Below the pieces are notes generated by a model. It searched no databases. It was not told the DNA's origin and saw only the letters and a list, made by a program, of their open reading frames with translations. The position numbers and the translations under genes were made by a program. Source: an uncultured Muribaculaceae bacterium (GTDB lineage Bacteria > Bacteroidota > Bacteroidia > Bacteroidales > Muribaculaceae). Taken from it: DNA of 8,515 nt. Below are positions 1 to 5,721 of this stretch, piece after piece. How positions within the stretch are numbered: position 1 is the first letter of the stretch; each line of letters opens with the position of its first letter. Location of the stretch: contig CAJTTG010000019.1 in NCBI GenBank assembly GCA_910579185.1, positions 1-8,515 of the forward strand, read 5' to 3'.

Positions 1-59
1 CGATTTTTGAGTTCCTTGACCGTTGCTGAATACTTCTGTGGGTAAAGAATAGGCGGCAT
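1..59 (-). CDS. Possible 5' end of a gene running off the left edge
   Basis: An ATG at 59-57 on the minus strand opens a frame that stays open to the window edge and reads MPPILYPQKYSATVKELKN. Nineteen codons are far too few to identify a family, and I do not recognise it. The codons for ILYPQK lie in the 21-bp sequence that recurs inverted at the right end of the window. There the same frame is also open toward the edge but has no ATG. Another frame through the same bases (YSLPTEV) is open at both ends too, so the coding assignment is weak. It would be the first gene downstream of the terminator at 758-797, separated from OmpA by the repeat field. Confidence 0.15.
   Translation of the reverse strand, partial: MPPILYPQKYSATVKELKN
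32..52 (+). repeat. Left copy of a 21-bp inverted repeat bracketing the locus
   Basis: The 21 bases here, core CTTCTGTGGGTAAAGAATA, recur exactly as the reverse complement at 8463-8483. Identity stops sharply on both sides. By simple probability a 21-base match is not expected by chance in 8.5 kb. No matching short target-site duplication is visible just outside the two copies (CTGAAT on the left, CAAAAC on the right). Confidence 0.9.
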
Positions 60-64
60 GCCGC
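53..64. repeat. Perfect 12-bp palindrome next to the left inverted repeat
   Basis: GCGGCATGCCGC is self-complementary and begins directly after the 21-bp repeat. About 7 bp later comes CTCCACTCGCT (71-81), which also follows the palindromic element upstream of wzc (8377-8387). It may therefore be a decayed member of that element family, but the conserved leader and triloop are missing. Confidence 0.35.
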
Positions 65-96
65 GTCCGCCTCCACTCGCTCCGGTCCATCCGCCC

Positions 97-114
97 GTCG
101 GGGTCGCGTATCTC
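97..114 (+). repeat. Half copy of the GTCGGGGT palindromic element
   Basis: The leader and left arm (GTCGGGGTCGCG...ATCTC in effect) match the full copies at 163-193 and 495-525. The sequence then runs into a CT-rich tract instead of the right arm GAGGCGCG, so the hairpin cannot form. This is a truncated member. Confidence 0.6.
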
Positions 115-162
115 TCCCACTCTCTAACTCTCCCACTCTATTCTCTCCCATGCTATCCGCCC

Positions 163-193
163 GTCGGGGTCGCGCATCTCCGAGGCGCGTACC
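163..193 (+). repeat. GTCGGGGT palindromic element, copy B
   Basis: Leader GTCGGGGT (163-170) is followed by left arm CGCGCATC (171-178), loop TCC (179-181), right arm GAGGCGCG (182-189), then TACC. The arms pair over eight positions with one A/G mismatch. GGT (168-170) can pair with ACC (191-193) outside, leaving one unpaired T. The copy at 495-525 has the same arms. Confidence 0.8.
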
Positions 194-213
194 AAAATAC
201 CACCCCTCTAACC

Positions 214-275
214 CTCGCAACCGCGCTACAACGTGATAAATCGCGCTTCCTCGCGCTTCATCCTTCCCATGCTCA
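214..275 (+). repeat. 62-bp dispersed repeat, copy 1
   Basis: This unit begins CTCGCAACCGCGCTACA and ends CATCCTTCCCATGCTCA. It aligns without gaps to 654-715 with 4 differences in 62 bases. A shorter relative is at 559-600. No coding or clear hairpin potential is seen. It is followed by the tandem 9-mers. Confidence 0.8.
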
Positions 276-282
276 CCCCCCC

Positions 283-316
283 TCAACCTAATCAACCTAA
301 TCAACCTAATCAACCC
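283..316 (+). repeat. Tandem 9-bp repeat TCAACCTAA, about 3.8 copies
   Basis: Three exact copies of TCAACCTAA (283-291, 292-300, 301-309) are followed by a partial fourth (TCAACCC). One more copy plus a partial stands at 621-636, after another copy of the dispersed repeat. The period is a multiple of three, giving Asn-Gln-Pro runs in one frame, but I see no gene there. The length is likely to vary by slippage. Confidence 0.85.
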
Positions 317-357
317 ACTAACTCTCTACTCTCTCCCAGCCCGTCCCTGATACTTCC

Positions 358-388
358 GGTCAACCGCACGGAGTGCGATGACCCCGAC
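358..388 (-). repeat. GTCGGGGT palindromic element, copy H, opposite orientation
   Basis: Read on the minus strand this has the leader GTCGGGGT (388-381). Outer pairing is GGTCA (383-379) with TGACC (362-358), and the inner stem is CGCAC (377-373) with GTGCG (369-365), closed by TCC (372-370). The unpaired bases are one on the 5' side (378) and two on the 3' side (364-363), the same asymmetric internal loop as in the other copies. The arm sequence is quite different from the other members, yet base pairing is perfect. It is the only clear copy in this orientation. Confidence 0.7.
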
Positions 389-429
389 CGCCCCATTTCC
401 CTTCCTGACGAAAACACCATCCCCTGTAG

Positions 430-449
430 GGTCGCAACCTGTTGCGACC
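430..449. repeat. Separate palindrome GGTCGCAA...TTGCGACC
   Basis: GGTCGCAAC (430-438) and GTTGCGACC (441-449) are perfect reverse complements separated by CT. In RNA or single-stranded DNA this folds as an 8-bp stem with a CCTG loop. The preceding TGTAGGGT is similar to the GTCGGGGT leader, and GGT/ACC forms the outer end of the stem, so it may be a variant of the main element family. It lacks the TCC loop. Confidence 0.6.
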
Positions 450-494
450 GCATCCCAGTTTATACCCATCCACACGCCCCGGTCCATCCGCCAC

Positions 495-525
495 GTCGGG
501 GTCGCGCATCTCCGAGGCGCGTACC
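495..525 (+). repeat. GTCGGGGT palindromic element, copy C
   Basis: Leader GTCGGGGT (495-502), left arm CGCGCATC (503-510), loop TCC (511-513), right arm GAGGCGCG (514-521), then TACC. It is identical in these parts to the copy at 163-193. Similarity continues downstream (CGAAATAC against CAAAATAC), so these two copies are a recent duplication of a longer unit. Confidence 0.8.
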
Positions 526-558
526 GAAATACTACCGCCCCGTCCCATCCCCAACCCA

Positions 559-600
559 CGCGCTACATCGTGACAAATCGTGCTTCATCCTTCCCATGCC
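559..600 (+). repeat. Dispersed repeat, short copy 2
   Basis: CGCGCTACATCGTGACAAAT is followed by CGTGCTTCATCCTTCCCATG. It matches 661-710 except that it lacks the internal ten-base duplication CATCGCGCTT and the CTCGCAAC start. It is followed within about 10 bases by CTCACCCCCCTCAACCTAATC, the same sequence that follows copy 1. Confidence 0.75.
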
Positions 601-653
601 CGTCATGCTGCTCACCCCCCTCAACCTAATCAACCTCAACCCCACCCCCACCC

Positions 654-715
654 CTCGCAACCGCGCTACATCGTGACAAATCGTGCTTCATCGCGCTTCA
701 TCCTTCCCATGCTCA
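654..715 (+). repeat. 62-bp dispersed repeat, copy 3
   Basis: It aligns without gaps to 214-275 with 58 of 62 bases identical. Together with copies 1 and 2 it alternates with palindromic elements and C runs, so the left spacer appears to have grown by duplication of a composite unit. Confidence 0.8.
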
Positions 716-757
716 ACCCCTCACCCCCCCCCAACCACCCAACCCAACCCCACCAAC

Positions 758-797
758 AAAAAAAAAGAAAAGCGCCGCCGTCACCGGCAGCGCTTTT
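758..797 (-). terminator. Intrinsic terminator after the OmpA gene
   Basis: On the minus strand the arm AAAAGCGCTGCCG (797-785), loop GTGA (784-781) and arm CGGCGGCGCTTTT (780-768) form a 13-bp stem. It is followed by C and nine T residues (766-758). The single imperfect pair is G-U in minus-strand RNA but would be A-C in plus-strand RNA, which assigns it to the minus strand. It begins 39 bases after the OmpA stop codon. Confidence 0.93.
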
Positions 798-835
798 CAG
801 CGTGTGTATTTCAATTTGAAGAGAGATTCTTTTTC

Positions 836-2047
836 TTATTTCTCAGGCAGCACGATCACGCAGCGCGAGCAGCGAGGATCATTGTAGAACATATCGTCAA
901 CGCCACCCTTATAGTCAATCTTAAGCTGGCTGGCCGGAACGCCGAATTCCTCCGTCAGACACTTGTAGGCAGCCTCTGCGCGTTTCTTCGACAGCTCCTG
1001 GTTCCATTCCGGTGTACCCGTGCCCTTGTCGGCATAGCCCGTAACCGTGTACACACCGTTCGTCTCCTTGATAGCGTTAGCTAAGAAGCTCAGGTTAGCG
1101 CGCGACTTATCAGTGATCTCCCACGTATCGATCGTGAAGAAAATGATATTGCCCGAAGCGATCAGCTGCTCAACGATGTCACCCTTCTTCTGAGCCTCAG
1201 CCAGCAGGCGTGCGTTCTCAGCTTTCAGACGCTCATTCTCTGCGCGTGCCGCATTGATAGCGTCATTGTCTATCACGGTGCGTGTCGACGAGTAGGGCAG
1301 TGTCCAGCCCGTCTGGCCGAACTTATATGTCGCGCCCACCGTAACGCCCAGCAGCGCGTCGAAATGGCGGTGGCCATCCTCGCCTGAGAAACGTTCGTCC
1401 GTCAGCATAGCGTTGATGTCAAGGTTGATGTCCCAGTGCTTTGCCACGCGGAAAGCGTTGCTGATACCGGCGTTGAAAGCTATCTCCGTGTTCTTCGGTG
1501 TTCCCGTCACGTGAGCTATACCGATACCGGCATAAGGGATGCACGAATACAGACGCTCCGGATTGTAGCCCCCGATCATCTGACACAGATTGAACATCAC
1601 GTCGAAATGGAAATTCATGTAATTGAACTTCTGCTTGTACAGATAGAAAGGCCATCCATCGTGACCCGGCCACGGACCCGAGATATGCGTTCCGTTCTGC
1701 TCGTTGGGCCAGTTCTGCGTGATACCCTTCACGCTCAATCCATTGTAGGCCAGTCTCACACCGATTCCCGGGGTGAACCATTTACCGATGGCTATCTGAA
1801 GCGACGGCGATATTCTGTCGCCGAAATCGGCCTGACGGTCATGCTCCGTGAAGCCTATCTGGGCGCCTGCTCCGGCCTGGATAAACCAGTTGTGCCAGAA
1901 CGTATTGGTGATCACTCGCTTGCCGCCGTCAAACAAGGGGAACGACTGTTCCTCCACGGTCTCCATACCTGTAGCCGGCGTTTCCTGCGCCACCGCCGAT
2001 GCGGTGGCTGCAAGTGCGCCGATTGCTAATATGACGAATTTTTTCAT
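836..2047 (-). CDS. OmpA-family outer-membrane protein with peptidoglycan-binding domain
   Basis: The 403-residue product is a predicted outer-membrane protein that links the membrane to peptidoglycan. Residues 1-20 form a Sec signal peptide with likely cleavage after ASAVA. Residues about 45-245 look like a beta barrel with alternating hydrophobic strands, ending in VGATYKFG. Residues about 258-295 are a charged coiled-coil linker (ARAENERLKAENARLLAEA). Residues about 297-401 are an OmpA C-terminal domain. In it D340 (GYAD) and R356 (LSKKRA) match the Asp and Arg that bind diaminopimelate in the family. The usual terminal NRRV is here SRCV (394-397), giving a C393-x-x-C396 pair. ATG is at 2047, 58 bp after the stop of the lipoprotein gene, with no recognised Shine-Dalgarno site or Bacteroidetes -7 box. 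A strong terminator follows. The family is clear; the specific role is not. OmpA-like genes often accompany Bacteroidales fimbrial or adhesin loci. Confidence 0.9.
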   Translation of the reverse strand: MKKFVILAIGALAATASAVAQETPATGMETVEEQSFPLFDGGKRVITNTFWHNWFIQAGAGAQIGFTEHDRQADFGDRISPSLQIAIGKWFTPGIGVRLAYNGLSVKGITQNWPNEQNGTHISGPWPGHDGWPFYLYKQKFNYMNFHFDVMFNLCQMIGGYNPERLYSCIPYAGIGIAHVTGTPKNTEIAFNAGISNAFRVAKHWDINLDINAMLTDERFSGEDGHRHFDALLGVTVGATYKFGQTGWTLPYSSTRTVIDNDAINAARAENERLKAENARLLAEAQKKGDIVEQLIASGNIIFFTIDTWEITDKSRANLSFLANAIKETNGVYTVTGYADKGTGTPEWNQELSKKRAEAAYKCLTEEFGVPASQLKIDYKGGVDDMFYNDPRCSRCVIVLPEK

Positions 2048-2105
2048 CTTGTGATTATGATTTTATGTGTTTATATAGTTTCTAATCTCTCTTAGTCGTT
2101 GCCGG

Positions 2106-5100
2106 TCACTTCTTCCGTACAACTCCCTTCGCTCTCAGCTTCGCGCTCGCTGTGCTCGTGGTCGTAACGTCGCGGACAATTGGCATTACACCTTGAGGTC
2201 GTCCAAATCGGAATCCATCACTGTTTTTTGGCACACCAAAGTTTCCTGCGGAAATACCTACCGGATATTTTGTGCGATCATACCACAGATTTGAATTGTA
2301 GAATGTTGCCGAATATACGCAGTAGTCATCTCCTAAATAACTGTCAAGTACCCCGGTGATGAATAATGCGATCAGCTCACGCTGGTTCGGTATGCGCCAT
2401 CCATCAGGTAGTTCCGTTAATGAAGTGCTGTTTGCGGAATTATATGCTGCTAAAGTTAATTGATTCAGATAGTCAAGAGCATCTTGCTTTTCTTTATTCT
2501 CTGAGTTTGTGTCAACTGTGTTTGTTGAGGTTACTGAATTGGTTCCCCATATAGCAAGTGGAGTTGCAATATATTGCATCTTTTTAGGGAGACGGTTGTA
2601 AGTCTCGGAAAGTGCGTTTGCGTATGGATATGCTCCGGTCACAGTCCAGTTACGGCAGATATTAGATATTGTAATGGTGTGGTCTGTGGTGTTGATCTGC
2701 GACATACGGGTGTAGTCTGCGCTATATGAGTTGGTGAACTGGCCAAGATTACGGGCAAAACGGATATTGTTGGTCTGGCAAGCCCAATCTGCTTGAGCCG
2801 AAGTTGCGCCACGCTGATCCTGCCAGAATAGGCGGCGTGCATTTCTTGATGAGCTGTAGTAGCGTGGGAAGATATAATCTCGGTTTCCGTTATAGGATGC
2901 CCATGATCCATCTTCCGACGTGTCGATATTGTCCTCTTCGTATTGTGAGAGTCGCAAATCTTCAGGCACGATATTATAGCCGAAGTTATAGATATAATAT
3001 TGAACAATGTTGGGTATATACCAGCGGATCTCGTCGCTTGTGATCTTGCCGTCGCCATTGAGGTCGCGGTTACGCGAAACCAGTGCTTTCGATACGGTAT
3101 AGAAATCTGCTGCCGGTGTGAATACATAAGTTGAATAGTTGGCATCTGCATTAGATGTCAGTTTGTAGAATGAAGTGTAGTCATCGTCTACTCCATTTTC
3201 AAACTGGGAATACCAGTAGAGGGTCATTTCGCGTCCGTTGGCATTGTTGGGATTGGTTAGCTCTGTGGTAGTGGCAGCATCCCACTGCAATGCCGATTCG
3301 AAGAACTTCTTCGATATGTCAAGTGTGAGGAACTGTGAATGTGCGGCATTCTGTCCGGTAGTGTTGTTCAATATGCTTGTCGGCTCTTCAACCTGTTCAA
3401 GACCGAATGGGTTGTACACTGTGATGCCGGCGGCGGCGGCAAGGTTTGGGTCGAGCGAATAGGTCGACACTACAGGGCTTTGGATGATATTGAATGCCGA
3501 GGTGGCGGCGATGGTGCTCTGTTCGTCGCTCGAAACTTTGCGCACTGCCGGATTGAGGGTCATGGTGCGGTCTTCAACTGTGTAGCCTGCCCATGATTTG
3601 ATCGCCGGATCTGTCGCCTTGTCATAAATGTTTTCATCAACAAAGGCTGCTACGTAAATAGCCGAACCTGATGCTGTAGCATGTTTCAGTTTGGATGCAT
3701 CGTGGTTATTGTCGATATATTCTTCAATCTCGGCAACGAGTTCTTTGATATAGCAGTAGCCGTCAGCTTCGGTACTGTATTTGCCGGCGTATGTCGGGAA
3801 TGTGTTTTCGTCGGCAGGGGCTTGGAATTGGATCCATTTGTAGTCGTCGGCGTCGGTCAGTGCTGAGGGTTCTATGAGTGCTTCTGCAAAGTTATTCTTC
3901 ACGGTTTTCAGAACCACTTGATTCTTACCGTTCGTGTCGTTGGATCCGAATACGGACGATACCGGGATTGTAAGCATGATCTTGGCATAGTGTGCGTCGA
4001 TCTTAGCTATAGGCTGTGTCGATAGATAGCCCTCTACGGCCGGATTATAGCTTGTGTTCTCAACGTTCACGTTCGCCATGATTGAGCTTGCGCCGTTGAC
4101 GGTCACATTATAGATGTGGTGCTCGTTGCGGTTGACGGTGAAGTTGGCGAGCGATCCCCCCTGCGATGTGTTGAAGTTACCGAGGTGGATAATGTAGCTA
4201 ACTGCTCCAAAATACTGGGTTGATGTATATGTGCCGTCATCGTTCTTGTCAGCAGGGCCTGAGTAGTTACCGCTGAGCACAACGAATGTCGCGTTCTCGG
4301 GCGCATTGGTAAATTTGCGCTCTGCATAGTTGTTCGAAGATCCGGTTGATGAATCCCATGCCTCGCGTTCGGTCCAGTTCGTCATGCTTGTGTTGGTCGA
4401 TGTCTGCTTGTTCTCGAGCATGAAGAAGTCAAATGTATAGGTCGTGCTGCCGTCGCCCGGCTGTTTTACGACAGGGGTTGTGGTGGAGTTGAAGTAGGTG
4501 GTGCTGATTGCCTCAGCGTCGGCAAATGTTTTTGCACCCTTGGGCAGACGGTAAACGGTGTAGCCGGTTGGCTCGAAGTTGGGCACGTTGGTGCCTGTGC
4601 CTGTTCCGTTCTGGATGGTGAACTCTATGTGGGCTGTGGCGCGTTCGAGTTGCACTCCGTTCAGGGTGTTGCTGCCGGCGGTGATCTCATAGTAGCCCTG
4701 CTCACCGGTAAGTACCTGGCTCATAGGCAGACCATAGTCACCGAATATTATTATGTGTTCATCGGTGTTGGTGAAGTCGAGGGCTTTGATCTCATCCTCG
4801 CTCATCTCCTTGATGTCTGATGCTGTCAGATTGGCGTATGCGCTCTGCCAGTTGGCTATCAGATACAGGCGGTAGCGACCTGATCCGGCCTCTACGTTGA
4901 CCTCCTCATTGAGGGTGTAGGTGCGGCCGGCTTTATCTGAAATGCTTGTTGAAACGAGGTTGCCGGTCAGATCAATGAATAGCTGACGGCCTGAGCTGCT
5001 CTCAAAACCTACAATTACAAGCTGCTTGATCTCTGATTCGCGGTCTTTGTCGAAGGAGCGCGACAGAGGCTTGACCTCGCGGTCAACGGGCACGGTGATT

Positions 5101-5222
5101 CGCATGTTCAAAGTGGCCGGTTCCCCGTTGGAGTAGTCTCCGCCACCATAGATTGTGTCATCTTTACATGCTGAAAACAGCAAGGTCAGCAGCATGAGCA
5201 CATTTAAGTGTATATTCTTCAT
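2106..5222 (-). CDS. Large surface lipoprotein, DUF4906 / fimbria-associated adhesin type
   Basis: The 1038-residue product begins with a lipoprotein signal peptide (hydrophobic 6-18, LFSA then C19). K20-D21-D22 follow, resembling the lipoprotein export signal that sends Bacteroidetes lipoproteins to the cell surface. Residues about 35-390 contain beta-rich segments like Mfa/FimA-type fimbrial proteins (MRITVPV, IKQLVIVGFES, RATAHIEFTI). Residues 720-731 (DLNGDGKITSDE) fit a canonical EF-hand calcium loop, followed by IRWYIPNI, a pattern I associate with DUF4906 proteins. The C-terminus has GWRIPNQREL (941-950), VYSATFY (969-975) and FRFGRP...PIVRDV (1004-1019), typical of the C-terminal domain shared by these adhesins. 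The N-terminal part could be a fimbrial-type assembly domain and the C-terminal part a binding head; that is inference. ATG is at 5222, 116 bp after the small gene. The 3' third is AT-richer than the rest. No fimbrillin subunit gene is visible nearby. Confidence 0.82.
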   Translation of the reverse strand: MKNIHLNVLMLLTLLFSACKDDTIYGGGDYSNGEPATLNMRITVPVDREVKPLSRSFDKDRESEIKQLVIVGFESSSGRQLFIDLTGNLVSTSISDKAGRTYTLNEEVNVEAGSGRYRLYLIANWQSAYANLTASDIKEMSEDEIKALDFTNTDEHIIIFGDYGLPMSQVLTGEQGYYEITAGSNTLNGVQLERATAHIEFTIQNGTGTGTNVPNFEPTGYTVYRLPKGAKTFADAEAISTTYFNSTTTPVVKQPGDGSTTYTFDFFMLENKQTSTNTSMTNWTEREAWDSSTGSSNNYAERKFTNAPENATFVVLSGNYSGPADKNDDGTYTSTQYFGAVSYIIHLGNFNTSQGGSLANFTVNRNEHHIYNVTVNGASSIMANVNVENTSYNPAVEGYLSTQPIAKIDAHYAKIMLTIPVSSVFGSNDTNGKNQVVLKTVKNNFAEALIEPSALTDADDYKWIQFQAPADENTFPTYAGKYSTEADGYCYIKELVAEIEEYIDNNHDASKLKHATASGSAIYVAAFVDENIYDKATDPAIKSWAGYTVEDRTMTLNPAVRKVSSDEQSTIAATSAFNIIQSPVVSTYSLDPNLAAAAGITVYNPFGLEQVEEPTSILNNTTGQNAAHSQFLTLDISKKFFESALQWDAATTTELTNPNNANGREMTLYWYSQFENGVDDDYTSFYKLTSNADANYSTYVFTPAADFYTVSKALVSRNRDLNGDGKITSDEIRWYIPNIVQYYIYNFGYNIVPEDLRLSQYEEDNIDTSEDGSWASYNGNRDYIFPRYYSSSRNARRLFWQDQRGATSAQADWACQTNNIRFARNLGQFTNSYSADYTRMSQINTTDHTITISNICRNWTVTGAYPYANALSETYNRLPKKMQYIATPLAIWGTNSVTSTNTVDTNSENKEKQDALDYLNQLTLAAYNSANSTSLTELPDGWRIPNQRELIALFITGVLDSYLGDDYCVYSATFYNSNLWYDRTKYPVGISAGNFGVPKNSDGFRFGRPQGVMPIVRDVTTTSTASAKLRAKGVVRKK

Positions 5223-5253
5223 TTTTCTATGTTTGTTTTTGCTTTTTGCGATT

Positions 5254-5308
5254 GGACTGTTCTTTCCTGATCAGTGGGTTTCGTGCCGATATTCAGAGAG
5301 AGCAGTCC
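5254..5308. repeat. Imperfect inverted repeat upstream of the lipoprotein gene
   Basis: GGACTG (5254-5259) and CAGTCC (5303-5308) pair perfectly. Pairing continues inward as TTCTTTC against GAGAGAG with T-G wobbles in plus-strand RNA. The loop is about 30 bases. It lies in the 116-bp gap before the lipoprotein start. It could be a weak leader structure, but the wobbles favour the antisense strand and it may be chance. Confidence 0.25.
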
Positions 5309-5338
5309 ATGTGTTTGATGGGTTTGTGCGTGTGTTTC

Positions 5339-5497
5339 TTAGTCAAATGTGATGTCGTTGTTTATCTCTTTGTAGTCCTCTACATTAACATCGCCTTCTT
5401 CAATCTTGGCTTCCTCGTTTGAAGAATAGCAAATGCCCTGCTCGGTCACAATCCGACGGAGCTGGCTCTCAGGTGGGAAATAGGTTCTTCTTTCCAT
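5339..5497 (-). CDS. Small acidic hypothetical protein, 52 residues
   Basis: ATG at 5497-5495 opens a 52-codon frame ending TAA at 5341-5339. The product starts MERRTYFPPESQLRRIVTEQ, has one cysteine (GICYSS, C23), and ends in a strongly acidic half (NEEAKIEEGDVNVEDYKE, then INNDITFD). It has no signal peptide or membrane segment. The layout of a basic or aromatic start with a Pro pair, a short hydrophobic middle and an acidic tail resembles many 45-60 residue proteins found beside surface-protein genes in Bacteroidales; this is from memory of the group and no function is known to me. It lies between wzc and the adhesin, in the same direction, with an A-rich leader. Its support is a natural amino-acid pattern and its position; it has no recognised domain. 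Confidence 0.65.
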   Translation of the reverse strand: MERRTYFPPESQLRRIVTEQGICYSSNEEAKIEEGDVNVEDYKEINNDITFD

Positions 5498-5721
5498 TGT
5501 CTTAGTGCGTTTTTTTATTATAGTTTTTATTTATTATTTCTTGTCAGTTATTATCAGTTATCTTGTTCTTTTCTCGTATATCCTATATCGTATATTGTTT
5601 CTGTCGTCTGTCGGGAGTTGTCGGGGTCGCGGTTCTCCGAACCGCCTACCGTCTGCCGGCCTTGCCTCTAAACTCTCCAACTCTCTAACTCTATACTCTA
5701 TATTCCATACTCTATATTTAT
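5498..5721. other. Intergenic spacer between wzc and the small gene
   Basis: The 224-bp spacer has three parts. Next to the small gene is a very AT-rich leader (about 5505-5600). It includes two direct copies of TCAGTTAT exactly 10 bp apart (5544-5551 and 5554-5561), one helical turn. Then comes a palindromic element (5620-5651). Next to wzc is a CT-rich tract (5664-5716) sharing the 13-mer ACTCTCTAACTCT with 119-131. No intrinsic terminator with a T run follows wzc, and I find no TAnnTTTG promoter box for the small gene. Confidence 0.6.
5620..5651 (+). repeat. GTCGGGGT palindromic element, copy D
   Basis: Leader GTCGGGGT (5620-5627), one unpaired C, arm GCGGTTC (5629-5635), loop TCC (5636-5638), arm GAACCGC (5639-5645), unpaired CT, then ACC pairing with GGT. 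The inner stem is seven perfect pairs. Relative to the copy at 8345-8376 the outermost pair of the inner stem changes from A-T to G-C on both sides, a compensatory change. It stands about 70 bp downstream of the wzc stop and may affect the 3' end of that mRNA. Confidence 0.8.

Larger units (their letters stand above)
1..757. other. Gene-free, cytosine-rich repeat field downstream of the operon
   Basis: I see no credible gene in this stretch. Open frames exist on both strands but are Pro/His/Ser/Arg-rich translations of repeats. The plus strand is rich in C and T and poor in G, with homopolymer C runs near 276-282, 614-620 and 724-732 and CT tracts near 111-150 and 317-340. It contains four or five GTCGGGGT-type palindromic elements, one related palindrome at 430-449, three copies of a 42-62 bp repeat (214-275, 559-600, 654-715) and a 9-bp tandem array (283-316). 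It starts just past the terminator of the minus-strand genes, so it is probably untranscribed spacer in which repeats have accumulated. Confidence 0.75.

Noticed and set aside
214..715. CRISPR array
   Set aside because: The repeats are few, unequal in length and irregularly spaced, the spacers are themselves repetitive, and there are no cas genes.
58..1084. Several 62-147 codon open frames on both strands of the left spacer
   Set aside because: They translate C-rich repeats into Pro/His/Ser/Arg-rich strings, overlap each other and the terminator, and match no family I know.
1436..2029. 197-codon plus-strand frame over the OmpA gene
   Set aside because: It is antisense to a gene with signal peptide, barrel and OmpA domain; no domain is visible in it.
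5629..5645. Copy D as an intrinsic terminator for wzc
   Set aside because: The hairpin is stable but is followed on the minus strand by GACCCCGAC and has no T run.
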